A DNA stretch of 64,000 nucleotides from Gautieria morchelliformis (Eukaryota; Basidiomycota; Agaricomycetes; Gomphales; Gomphaceae): positions 62,001 through 126,000 of the forward strand of contig WHVA01000047.1 of assembly GCA_015179125.1 (NCBI GenBank), read 5' to 3'. Positions 1 through 11,215 of the stretch are shown here, piece after piece. How positions within the stretch are numbered: the stretch's first letter is position 1; the number at the start of each line of letters is the position of its first letter. The position numbers and the translations under genes were made by a program. The notes beneath the pieces were generated by a model. It was given only the letters and a program-made list of their open reading frames with translations, did no database searches and was not told the DNA's origin.

Positions 1-681
1 AACATTTTGGCCAATGAGCGGTGTACATAAATTTGGAAACTCTAGCGTGTTGGGAAATCTGCTTCAGTGGCCGGGACTACACACGTTCGAAAACTGTTTG
101 CGCACGAATGTCAGGATACTCGTGCGTGAGTCCCTCGTCCCTCTTGCTTTCTCAGATTAACAGGCCGCCAGAGATAAGGACAGGCGGGGACCGTCTTGGA
201 CGTCACCCTGGTGTCGTCGAAGGTGATGCTGATCCTGCCAGTGGTATGGCCCCATTGAACTCTTGTCGCGCTGTTCCATGCTATCAGTATATCAAGAATA
301 CGTCTTGTGTAGCGTGTATTCCGGCATTCGCTGATTTACAATTCGAGGACAGACGGTTCGGGGCTTTCCCGATCTGCCAGGAACCCAAATTTGCCATTCC
401 CCTTCGACGACGTCCAAGTTGCGAATAACCTCTATGCGTCTATACAATTTTCCCTGCGAAAATGTCTGCAGTGGCCGGCTGCGCTGACGAATTATCGGGC
501 CATCGGATAGCAGGGTTCCTGCTGTGTCCGAGTCGACTCAGCTGAACCTTCATGCAAGTGGTGTGATGTAAGTGACTTGCCGCAGCTGTCATTCATTGGA
601 TAGTCACCTGTACAGAGAACCATCGACTGACCCATGGAAGTCTCTCTCGCATGCTGCACAATTCCGGGTGAGATAACACGG

Positions 682-1055
682 TATCATGATCATGATCTGC
701 ATGTGGACTCAACAGATAGACAATCCGAATCTTAGGCCCTCTCCGAATCCCCGTTTGCTTGTGACAAGGTCTGTTTTTGATGATTACCGGTAGGACGCAA
801 GCCTGAGGAGTCAGAATTCCGGAAATTTTAAAAGGCTCAACAGTCCAGCGTCAGCTAACTCCGGACGTTCACTCCTAGAACTGTTGGTCCTCGAAGCTTC
901 CTGTCTACTTCAAGTAATCCGCTCGTTCACTTAATGCAGATGCATGCATAAATGGTTCCCATGCAATGGACGGGTGCAGCAAGCGTGGTCTTTTCGTTAA
1001 ACCTTTATCCTGATGGACCGACATACACATCCCATCCGTGCGTTATCGAGTGCGT
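682..1055. repeat. Duplicated block A, copy 1
   Basis: This stretch is nearly identical to about 35,147-35,510. Shared words include GATCATGATCTGCATGTGG, ACGCAAGCCTGAGGAGTCAG and GCGTTATCGAGTGCGTTAT. Small indels separate the copies: the second lacks a few bases near 35,415 and has a divergent start. No coding potential was recognised. In the second copy the block sits just upstream of the intact kinase-like gene; here it lies about 2.5 kb upstream of the resolvase gene, so order within the duplicated unit has changed. Confidence 0.85.
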
Positions 1056-1327
1056 TATCGAGATCCAATTTCACACCGTCACGGGAATGTTGCATGTGTC
1101 TAACGATTCACTCATGATTGTTGTTGTCTGTAGTTGGTTTTCATGAAGTTCGCGCCTCCCTCATTCTCCTGCCTGCCGCAGGGGGTTGCTGAAACAGTGC
1201 GCAAACTGACCACTGCTTTCTTGTTTCACCTGGGATCAACAGCTACCTCGTAAACCATGTGTCGCCCTATTGTGTATGTTGACCTTACCGTACAGCACCC
1301 AAGGCTGTTGTCGTTTACCGTTGTCAT

Positions 1328-1831
1328 TCAGCAAAGGGACCCACCATTTGGCATGTAACGTTGGACTGACCCACAATTATTTCGAGTCCTTTTTATCTCA
1401 TTCCTAGCATAGCACTTCCAGAAGAATACTTTGTTTGGAAATATCGACCATTGCCGACGGTCCTGCATCTTCAGTGATCGGTGTTGGTACCGCCAAACCC
1501 ATCCAAACGAGTAATATGTATCTCCCGCCAGCGGATACTTCTTGAATTGTACCTTCCATGTCCGATCTCTCTGTCCCGTAGTTTGCACTGAGTGTAACTC
1601 GAACAACGCACCATGTTGATAAACAGTTGTCATTGACTCATCAAGAATCTCCCCTACCCTCCCCAACACGAACCGGTTGGAGTTGGGAATGTGAAAAACA
1701 CACCATGGTGTGTGGGCACATAATTCATACGCTGTTGGTTTTGAATGACTAAATTCGCCGGTTGCTGTTTTTACCCAGTCAACGCATGCTTCGGCAAGAA
1801 GGATATTATTATATGATACTTTATCAATCAT
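1328..1831 (-). other. Unclassified 167-codon open frame, possible gene fragment
   Basis: An open frame with Trp/Tyr-rich, non-repetitive composition (for example TWKVQFKKYPLAGDTYYSFG) reads more like real protein than random sequence. I do not recognise a domain. No duplicate exists elsewhere in the window and no splice-consistent neighbouring exons were found. It could be an exon of a decayed gene or part of an old transposon-associated protein. Confidence 0.25.
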
Positions 1832-2587
1832 TTCTCGATGGGTGACTGGTCTTGGTGTACTTAGGACGATTTGGTTCTCTGGAAATGCTGCATCAACTTA
1901 CTCACTTGATTCCAAAGAAATGTCCAGTGAACGAAGTCTGCATCCTGCGCCGCGCCTATGGCCTCCAGAGACTTGAAACTGTTCGCTTTCCTCAGGCTTC
2001 CATGAGGCCTAAGGGCCTATGATAACTTCTGGACCGGAATTCACAGGTAGAATGGAATTATCGCCTAGGAACCTTCAGAAAATACGTTGAATAATTCCAT
2101 TTGGTGTTCTGCCACCCTAGAATCGCACCTTAACCTTGCACCTGGAACTCTAGATATAGATGAATTTGACCGGCCTCTGTGAGTTTGACGTCATGTGGCA
2201 TTCAAGCGTCAGATGGGTTCCACTAACTGGTGTACAATACTACTTCTTGAATCCTCCTGCCCCCGGAATATGGATAAGTATCTGGGATGAGATAAGTTGT
2301 TAATATGGAATTAGCCTTGTTGTCCAATGACAGCCCAGCAGTGTTTGGTCGATGCATGAAAAACGCAAACCAAGGGAAAAGTTGTTTGCCCTGGTTTGGG
2401 GAACCAACCATGTGGAATATGCAGGCAAGGCAGTACACAGTAAGTAGAGTAGTACCCGGTTAAAATTTACGCTCAGGAGCGTAAATCTCATAAATACGGG
2501 ATGAAATGTTAACTCGTGACGGTGAAGTATGCTTGAAGTATGCTAGGGTGCATTACATATCTCGCGACCGTCGTAGGCACGTTCGTT

Positions 2588-2643
2588 GGTACCGGACACG
2601 GCCAGTACCACTGCAACCAGTGGGACTGGCCGTGTTCGGTACC
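2588..2643. repeat. Long hairpin (26-base arms, 4-base loop)
   Basis: GGTACCGGACACGGCCAGTA at the start pairs with its near-perfect inverted copy ending in GGTACC. Arms 2588-2613 and 2618-2643 are separated by CAAC, with two mismatches seen by eye. No flanking terminal repeats or target duplication were established. Confidence 0.8.
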
Positions 2644-3520
2644 CATGAACATGTCTACAACGGTGCATGGGCATGGCCAACGGCCCTCACCAGAAGAACA
2701 CCGTATAGACCCCGTCGCTGCTTGTCAGAGCAGGTGATAGACTGAAGATAAAGTTGCTCTTTGAAACCCAGCAGCTGACCAATCTCTTCGACTTCCATAA
2801 CCGAAGATACAGTAAGCCGCCATCGGTCGGAGCTGGTGAGTGCGTTCTGCAGGCGGACGGCGTAGTATAGGCTCCTAGTGTATTCAACTGGTTAACACAC
2901 CTCAGAGGAACTCAAATAAAGATTTTAATTTAAGTTTATAATGAGGCCTTGAGAAGGGCAAGGGCCTGCCAAGCCGGCATATATCTTTACTGCAAGTGGT
3001 GTGGAGCGAAAAAAATTATAAAAAATGGCCAGAAATGGAGCTTAAGATATCACGAAACGCGGTACGAGCCGTCCAGGAGATCGGGGACGTGTGAGGTCAG
3101 TATTTACGGGGTAAGTGACCGGTAAGTGCAGGTAAGTACGGGGTTAAGTGAGATTTACGCTAGATTTACGGGCCCGGAAAACGACCAGAAACCGCGGGGA
3201 ATCGCACCTTATGGTTGGAATTTTGTTGTACTACTGCTACAGAGGTCTAATACATTATTTTGATATATTATAAAGAGAACTGAGAGAGCTCTAGGTTGAG
3301 CTCACCGTGACACTCGCCGCCTCATCGTCGTCTCAAACTGTCTCCCCGTCACCATCTCCCAGGATGGCCATGGCGAGTACCACTTCAAAATGTCCTCTGG
3401 TGCCCTCGTACTCATGCGTTCTCAGAACGCGCGGGTCACGTGACGTCACTGGGCCAGACTCTGAAGCTGATCGGCTTTCGTTCCACTCTTGTTCCACCCG
3501 CCTCCAATCAACGCGTCGTG

Positions 3521-6139
3521 ATGGGAGTATCTGGTCTATGGGATGTATGTTGGGTTATTCGTGCTAATGCAACTTACATAAGCGTGTTTGTAGATCTTGC
3601 GCCCGACAGGAGAAGTCCACTCGCTCACCCATCTTGCGGTGCATTCGGGCTTCGTCGAAAACTTCGAACATCGTGCTTACCGTATAGGGATTGACGCTTC
3701 AATATGGTTCTTTCACGCCCAAGGAGGCCGGGAGGGGGAGAATCCAGAGCTCAGGACACTGTTTTTTCGCTGCTCCAGGTAAGCAGCACGTTCTGAATTG
3801 GCAGACATGCCGTCCACAACCAGTTATCAGACTCCTTGCAATGCTATTTCTTCCCATCTTTGTCTTCGATGGCCCTAAGCGCCCCAAAATCAAACGTGGC
3901 AGAGCGGTCGGTGGCAAAGAGCACTGGATGGTCAATAATCTTCGCGCAGTGCTCGACGCGTTTGGCTTCGAATGTCGCACTGCTCCCGGTGAAGCCGAAG
4001 CTGAGCTAGCATATCTCAATCGAATTGGAGTGATCGATGCTGTGCTGTCCGATGACGTTGATTGCTTTCTATTCGGCGCGCACACGGTTATACGCAACTC
4101 CTCTGCGACACTCTCAGGAAACCGCGGTCATGGAACACGAAACACTGATGGGAAGGAGGACGGACAGCACGCTTACATCTATCATCTCAAGGATATCGAG
4201 TCTCACCCTGCAGTGAATCTTTCCCCTGGTGGCCTCATTCTCATTGCGCTTCTCCGTGGCGGCGATTATGACCAGGTACTATGTTATTAACCATATCGAC
4301 GTCCATGCCTGATACGTCATTTAAAAGCAAGGTATAAATGGATGCGGAGTAGCCACTGCGCATGCCCTTGCGCGTGCTGGATATGGTGATACCCTCCTTG
4401 CAGCCGCGCGTTCCTCGAAGCCTGGAGCACTCGCAGCATTCCTTCCAACATGGCGTACCGCAATCCGCCACGAGCTTCGTACTAATAATTCAGGCCTAGC
4501 ACCTCGCAAATCTCCCGCCCTTGCACAACGAATAACTGATGACTTCCCTCGCCTTGACGTCCTGCGATGCTATACACATCCCATCACCTCTGAGTCGGAA
4601 GGTATGGGTATGCGCGGTCTGAACTCCCTGTGGCGTAATCAGGCAGATGTCGCCAAGATCGCACATGTGTGCGAGATGTATTTTGAGTGGGGGGTGGAGG
4701 CGACAGTCATCAAACGATTCAGGAGTTTTCTGTGGCCAGGTGCCGTCCTCAGACATCTATTGCATACTGTGTTAGTGAAGGACAAGCGCGACCGGAACCA
4801 TGTCGGTACCCCGTCGAGACGTAACATGGGAGGTGTCGGAACGCCATCTAAAGCTCTCGCGCGGGCTTTTGGCGGCATCACACTTGATGCCGAATCGGAA
4901 GACGAAGACGACGACACCAAACTTGTTGTTGCGATCCGTGGAGAACGCCGTCATGCTTCCACGGACGAAACCCTCGAATATCGCTTAGAGATTGACCCGC
5001 GTGAGCTTGTCGCACGGGCCAGGACTGGGATTCAAGGACTCCGCCAGGAGCTGGCGGACTCTGCTGCCGCAGATGCATCGGACGAGGATGATGAAGATGG
5101 AGAAGAAGACGAAGGTGGGAAGAAGAAGGGGCGTGGACCAAAGACGCCGCCGCCTGATCCGGACAGCAAACTGCGCGTCTGGATGCCCGCCGTGGTGGTT
5201 GAACGTGCATGCCCAGGCTTAACGAGGAACTACGTCGAGCAGAAGACGGCTAAGGAATCAAAGAAGGTGTCAAAGAAGGTGAAAGGAGGAAAGACGACAA
5301 AATGGAGTAAGATAAAACGTCAGGATGATGAGGAGGAGGAGGAAGAAAGTACCCCCGCGAAACCTGTTAAGTCAAGAACGACGAAGGAGAACTCCAAGAC
5401 AACCAAAGCGAAGATGTCTTATGCCAGCACGGATACCAGTGAGAGTGACACGCCCATCGGTAAACCAAGGTCTAAAACGGGGAATGCCAGAAAAGTTGCA
5501 GTGGTCCCAGTCCGACCGATTCTGACAGCTTCAAGCTCGAACACGCGATCCTCACAGTCCGTCATGGCCCCTCAGCTCCTAGATGATGACGATCCTTTTT
5601 TGGCTGCCACCGTGAACATACACCCCAAGGCCAAGACCAAGACCAATCCAGCCAACAGACCACAGCCTGGAACGCAGCCATCATCCACTTCCTCGAACTC
5701 TTCCCTAAATCGGCGTCCCTTCCTAATGTTCACTGCACCGAGTCACCGCTCCCCTGCTATACCAGCCCGAACACGCAAATACTCGTCTAGCTCCACGTCT
5801 TCGGGCGACCTCGAGATACCACGCGAATCCTATAAGAAGTCTCCACGCAAGTCCACGGAACATACGTCTCCGCGCAAACCCTCTCGGATGGCATCACCAT
5901 CGCCTCAGAGACCCATCCATGCACCTCAGATGAGGCCACTCCATCGGGCCATGGCGCGTTCCGCAACATCCAGATCAGATGACGAGGTAATAGTCATCTC
6001 CAGCGATACCGATGATGCACAATTCAAGGTCAAGACGAGCGCTAAACCTCCACATGCCACTTCTCGCGTCGAAAAGACGCACATTGTTTCAAGTCGTTTG
6101 GACCAGGATTCCGACGTCATAGATCTAACGTCACCTTAA
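3521..6139 (+). CDS. GEN1/Yen1-type Holliday junction resolvase (XPG/Rad2 family), 4 exons
   Basis: Predicted exons are 3521-3544, 3594-3778, 3831-4275 and 4328-6139. All junctions are GT-AG and the total is 822 codons including stop. The protein opens with MGVSGLWD, the XPG N-terminal signature containing the N-terminal glycine needed for the active site. IGIDASIWFF supplies the first catalytic Asp region. FVFDGPKRP and the XPG-I segment PGEAEAELAYLN plus DAVLSDDVDCFLFG carry the acidic metal-binding residues. GGDYDQ followed by GINGCGVATAHALARAG is the helix-hairpin-helix after the nuclease core. A conserved Gen1 C-terminal region (about residues 330-480) is followed by a long Ser/Lys-rich disordered tail. 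The family cleaves four-way junctions and 5' flaps in the nucleus during recombination. A degenerate second copy lies at 38,164-39,665. GEN1-like is preferred over FEN1/EXO1 because of the intact Gen1-type C-terminal region. Confidence 0.85.
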
Positions 6140-6766
6140 AGAGACCTGTTATGTACAACATAAGCATTTTATTTGCTTTGCTGCAATGTATCTATCTACG
6201 CACAATGTGGACTACTGGAGTGGAACTATCATACAAGGGGAAAATGTTAAGCTGTGGGTGGGTGAACTTGCAAGTAGCACATCGTGAATGGCCCGCTGTT
6301 GCCCGAGCTCAGAATACGGCGCGAGGAGCGGCTGATGACCAGGATGGTCATGCATGACCACGCTGGTCGAGGTGCGAAACTTCCACAATGCGAAGAGGTA
6401 GCACTGGCCAACGGGTATAACTGGACTTAATATATCCAGGCTCACTCGTTGAAGCTAGCCGAGATAGCGCACGTCCGTGGAAAACCAAATGATCGTGGCC
6501 AAACCGGCATCGACGGCGCTGAATTAAGAACACTCGGCAAGATGCCAGTTTTGCGTGCTTATGATCAGAGGCGGTATCGGGTTTCACATCGGTAAAATCA
6601 GACTCTGATCTGTTATAGAGAGCGGCTAGGTCAAAGGCGAACACTTCAGAAATATGAGCAATTGCGACGACCGGAGAGACCGTGTAATAAACTGGCGAGC
6701 TTCAAAATCATAATTACATAAAGAACTGGTAATCGCACTCTTTCCAACTCCGACAACTGTCAATTA
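6140..6766. other. Intergenic region between resolvase and kinase-like pseudogene
   Basis: No gene is seen. The last ~90 bases (from about 6690) match the region upstream of the intact kinase-like gene near 35,875, so they belong to the duplicated promoter or 5' UTR. Confidence 0.6.
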
Positions 6767-8599
6767 ATGGAAGCGATTCAAGAACTGTCGCTCGATGACT
6801 ACGTTACTCAGCATTTTATCTTTAGTGACCTTAAATTGCGATGTCCTATCACTGCGGTTGACGCACAACTGCTGCTAGTCGTGATCGCCACCTATGCTGG
6901 CAAGGACCCCGCAAAATACAAAAAGATCGATGCCAGGGGCCTCGAGGAGGCTCTCTCAACTGATAAGTTTCAGCCTGTGTTAGGTTGTCACTTTATATGT
7001 GGTCCATGTTTTGATTGTGCTGACTAGGCTTCCAGATTATTTCTGTATGTCTTTTATCTTATGTTGAGAAGTCTGGTTGAGCCAAGTACTTATTAATGTT
7101 TGCGGTTTAATTCCACGTGGGCTGTCTCTCTCAGTGCAGGTGGACACAAATATCTGACTGCATTCTAGCGAACGCAGACATAACTCCGAGTCATTGGGAT
7201 TCACTAATGAACCGCCGCAAGGACCACCTGAATATTGCATCCAGTCAGTGCTCCCTCGCAAGGTGGGATCCCAAAGGCCTTTGCTTCTGCTCAGCAACAA
7301 GATCCCCCACTATTCTATTTTGATCGACCTCCTTCTGCCGCGGCAACGATACCCGTCACCCTGTATCATCCGGTATTTGGTCGGTTCCAGGATGATTGTG
7401 AGAGCTACGTACCCACGAAAGAGGACAACACATTTGTGATCCAATTTTCATCCAAGATGTCTGAATTCTATCAGACGGAGGGCGCCAGGGAACGTGAGGT
7501 CCGTGAGATGCTACATTCCTATGACCTCCACTTCAATGCTTCCACGATTGAGTCATTCACGACAGATGGAGACGTCCGTTACAATGACTTTTGTTATGCA
7601 CGCTTAGAAGTCAAGGCTGAGCTTGCGTCATCCCCATCCGATCCTCTTTTTCAAGCAGGCTGCTACTACAGAAGCTTCACGACACGAACAATCACAAATC
7701 GCACCAATCTTCCATGTTTTTTAATGTACATTGCTGGTGAGGTTCATTATAAATGTCAGTTTGGACAGGTTCATAATTCACAGGAAGGCGCTCACATTGG
7801 CTTTGCGGGTGCCGTTTGGTCTGATTACCCTAATCTACAAGTTATTGCTCCTGTCTTGCCCCTGTTCTACCCTGCAACCGACTGGGATATGCTGATGAGA
7901 ACCGCGCGTTATTTTGGTGCTATGAAGAAGGCCATCCGGGAACTTGAAGCCTTTTATCAGAAGGAAGCTGACGCACTAATGGACATTGACGTGCCTCCGA
8001 AAGATGACAATCCACCAGCACCTATGTTCCCACACCCACATCAATACACCTCTCTCGTGGACTCACTCCGTTGTTCATTCAATTATGTCCAGCGCCTTGA
8101 AGACAAATTGCTCTTCCGTGGACGGTCAGGAGGGGACAACATATGTATCAAGTTTACCCGTCGGTATTCAAAAGATGCACATCTGAAATGTTCATCACTG
8201 GGATTTGCACCAGCTTTGAGAGGCTTTGAACACATTGAGGGTGGATGGCTCATGGTCGTCATGGACCTGATTGATGATGACACCTATGAACAGCTGGATG
8301 ATGTTCCCCCATCAGACAGATCCACCTTTAAAACTGAAATCCGACAGTGTGTGTATCAACTCCATGATGCAGGATTTGTACATGGAGACATTCGGGCAAC
8401 AAATTTTTTGGTGCCGAAGGGGAAGGAAGAAAACAAGATCATGTTGATTGACTTTGACTGGGCAGGAAAAATGGGAGAGGTATGATATCCACATAACGTG
8501 AATGTTGTAGGGGTCAGACAGCCTCCCGGTGCGTATGATGGCGAGCTAATCACAACCGGCCATGATCTGGCGATGATCGAGTTTTTGTGGGTGTAGTAA
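6767..8599 (+). pseudogene. Kinase-like gene, broken copy
   Basis: This is the counterpart of the intact gene at 35,948-37,794 and is very similar throughout, including the intron with CTCTCTCAGTGCAG at its 3' end. The start is MEAIQELSLDDYVTQH. Two lesions stand out against the intact copy. An extra T near 7235 (AATATTGCATCC against AATATGCATCC) shifts the frame just after exon 2 begins. An in-frame TGA at 8483-8485 replaces CGA (Arg) shortly after the DFD motif. The N-terminal exon also lost a short segment. Kinase motifs remain readable: NICIKFTRRY (Lys), HGDIRATN and LIDFDWAG. Alternative splicing around both lesions is unlikely because the surrounding sequence stays conserved as coding. 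Confidence 0.8.
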
Positions 8600-9096
8600 C
8601 TGTGTGCACCATGGGGCATATATGCCTTTACTTTTTCATGACTACAAGGTGATATTTCTGTGTCTCATTCTGTGCGATGTACAAGGATAGGGTGGAAGCT
8701 CGAGGCTTGAAGGAAGTCGGCTAGTCATAACTCACAAGTTGGACTGAGAGATTCCTTGAACGTTATATAATATTCGAATAGTAATGCCCAGCGATTTCCT
8801 GATAGTACTAGCCAATAGAGGTTAGTTAATAGTATTAAAGAATTATTTGATGGAATGAAACTACAAATTTAATCAGGCTTTAGCAACACCTCTTTGTATA
8901 CAATATTAGATGTTTTGTCCCCCTCCTCTACAGAACATGGACTCTGTTCGTCTTGATACTGCAACATAAAACTGTCCATGTAAAAATACTGCATATCACA
9001 TGTCTATTCCTACCATGCCCCCCATGCTGCACACTGGGATATGCCTGGGTGTGCCACAGCAATGGCTAGGGACTGCTGGGTACCCATGGGATGAGC
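8600..9096. other. Intergenic AT-rich stretch before the first retroelement
   Basis: The first ~190 bases continue the duplication shared with 37,800-38,035. After about 8,790 the sequence is unrelated to the other copy and shows no gene. It ends in TGAGC at 9092-9096, the target duplication of the retroelement. The original locus continues at 19,128. Confidence 0.6.
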
Positions 9097-9770
9097 TGTA
9101 AATACCCTAGCACTGCAGGCATAGAAAGGTTTTCTGGTCTGAAAAAATGTTCAAAAAACTGTAAAGATATTCCAAATTTTTTCAGTGTTTTTTATGTAAA
9201 AAACACTTTAACAAAATTTTGTGTTTTGTTAGAATTTGTTGAGCAAGAAAATTGTAAAAAAATTCAAAGTTTTTTGCAGAGTTTTTTATGTGTTTCTTTG
9301 TGAAAACACAAAGAAACATATAAAAACACATAAAAAACCCTGCAAAAAAACTTTAATTTTTTTACAATTTTCTTGCTCAACAAATTCTAATGAAAACACA
9401 AAATTTTGTTAAAGTTTTTTTATATAAAAAACAGTGAAAAAATTTGGAATATCTTTACATTTTTTTCAACAGTTTTTCAGACCAGAAAATTTTGCTATGC
9501 CTCCAGTGTATTTAAAACAAATTATCTGAGGATGATGAGGAGCAAAATATAGCCTGCATTGCCCTTAAGGCAATGCGCACTGCTGGAATAGATTAGCTAA
9601 TGTTAGTGGATCCTTATGGATCCACTGTATAATGCTTGCGTGGGAACCGCCGCGCAGTTCCCTAGATAATCTTACCTTACACTGTCACTACATAGCATAT
9701 GGAATAACCACACATTGGTCAAGTTCGGTTTGCCCTTGTGATACAAGGACCTAAGATCCACTCTCTTACA
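9097..9770 (+). repeat. 5' LTR of the first Gypsy element (interrupted by a MITE)
   Basis: Apart from the MITE at 9111-9508 and about 40 extra bases after it, this LTR matches the 3' LTR. Shared words include GCATTGCCCTTAAGGCAATG, GAATAGATTAGCTAATGTTA, GGATCCTTATGGATCC and CCACACATTGGTC. The primer-binding site after 9770 is not obvious. Confidence 0.88.
9111..9508. mobile_element. Foldback MITE inserted in the 5' LTR
   Basis: The element is one long AT-rich inverted repeat with ~195-base arms around 9305. Outer ends are CACTGCAGGCATAG and its near-inverse CTATGCCTCCAGTG. The 3' LTR at 18,888 gives the empty site (CCCTATTTACC), consistent with a TA duplication around an element that begins with an extra G. 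It has no coding capacity. The transposase family is unassigned: a TA target would fit Tc1/mariner-like elements, whereas CACTG ends recall CACTA-type elements. Confidence 0.8.
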
Positions 9771-9910
9771 CCTTTTTGAACTTCCTGCAGTTGTTCGCCA
9801 AGGGAACAACTGATTTGTGGAAATCCGCACAATCTTGAAAAAGATTGCTGCGTTGATGGCTGTTTACCATTGAACACCATCCAGTAGACCCTCTACTGTC
9901 AACTGCGAGT

Positions 9911-11215
9911 GTGATGATTCCATGCAGTCAAAGAAGGACGCGAGCTTCTAGCTTGTGGTCAACATCCCAGGCACGGCCTAGCGACACAACGGCTGATGCT
10001 ACCCTGGACCAAGAGTCCAGGACACCAGAAGACGGAGAGGTCGTAAATGTCACCGCACTTGTCCCCCCAATTGAGGATGAGCAAGGGCCCAACCACGTCT
10101 CACCCAGCTTGGTCGAAGAGGGGACACCACTGGATAACAAGCCAGCGTCCCTGCCCCAATCCCCCTGGCCCTTGAACAAGGGCAAGGGCAGAGACGTCTC
10201 ACTGTCATCCGATGGCAGAGCCTCAGGATCAGGGCACACTTTGAGATGATCTCGAAGTTGAAATTCAGCCCACTGCTCACGAAGTCAAGCAATGACTGTT
10301 GTCCCTGATGGGGCATGACAAAACAAAAGATGAGCGCCTGATGATGGGCAAGGCTTGGAATATTTGAGCTCAAGCCGCAAAAGCTTGAGGAAACACGCCA
10401 TCCACAATGAGGCAGCGGAACTAATGGCCAAGCAAGTGCAAGACACATTGCATAGGAACATGCTCACGGGCGATAAGCATGAGCATTTCACATCGTGGCT
10501 TGACAATATCGTGACGGCCCTCATGCAGTTCAGCAAGGAACTCCACCAAATAGAGGAGATCCAGCAACGGGACGTGGCCTCACTAGAGGACGTGCAAAAG
10601 GTGCTTTGCTCATGTGAAGAGCCCACAGCGTCCCTCAGGAGCACGCCTCGATCGGCGGGGAGCAAACAAGACCACACCCCTGATGATCAACAGCAGCAGG
10701 AGCAGGACCGATGACGCATGCCGCCGCCGGCAACCCCAGTCGAACAAGACGTACGATTCAGAAATGAATCACACACAGTGCCGGGTGCTCCTACAAGCAG
10801 CCGCAAGAGGATCCAACAGATCATCAGAGAACAAGTCATCTCAGAGCCCAACTCTGAGGCCACAGCGGAGAGCCTAGAGCTTGAGGCTGTGCACTGGCAA
10901 CAAAAGAGGCCAGTGCAGTGACACACAGGCTCTCAAGCTGCTAGCACAGAATGCCGCAGCCGCTGTGGCCCAAGGCCACACCAACCGACAGCCCAATGAG
11001 CTGTTCACGTGTACTGTACAGGATGCACGGCAAATGTGCACAGCCTACAATAGTAGGCTGCATCTCTGCAATGCAGGTCTGACGGGCAACACTCGTCACA
11101 TGCCCCTGCCAGATGCCTGTGCACCAGAGGCAGCCGGCCCTGAGCCCGACCCGGCCCCGGCCCCAGTCAGAGCATATACCGACATGGTCCGCGCAGCTTC
11201 ACAGCCACGTGACCG
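9911..11215 (+). pseudogene. 5' part of gag region, frameshifted
   Basis: Three overlapping open frames (9911-10249, 10355-10714, 10718-11288) read as pieces of a once continuous N-terminal Gag region. The middle piece has an alpha-helical, acidic stretch (SWLDNIVTALMQFSKELHQI). The frames do not join by clear introns. Its position between the 5' LTR and the recognisable capsid domain supports assignment to gag. Confidence 0.45.

Larger units (their letters stand above)
1..3520. other. Mostly non-coding region upstream of the resolvase gene
   Basis: No convincing gene was found. Open frames at 21-428 and 952-1146 show no recognisable domain, no splice-linked partners and no similarity to other parts of the window. 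The stretch contains a duplicated block (about 682-1055), an unclassified minus-strand ORF (1328-1831), a short palindrome of ATTTACGCTC at 2464-2485 and a long hairpin at 2588-2643. From about 3090 to 3175 there is an irregular run of GTAAGTG- and TTTACG-like words resembling the 2464 palindrome, so part of 2440-3180 may be a decayed small mobile element. The last 200 bases are the presumed promoter and 5' UTR of the gene starting at 3521. Confidence 0.5.

Noticed and set aside
21-428. 135-codon frame at the window start
   Set aside because: No domain, composition typical of random sequence and no supporting exons.
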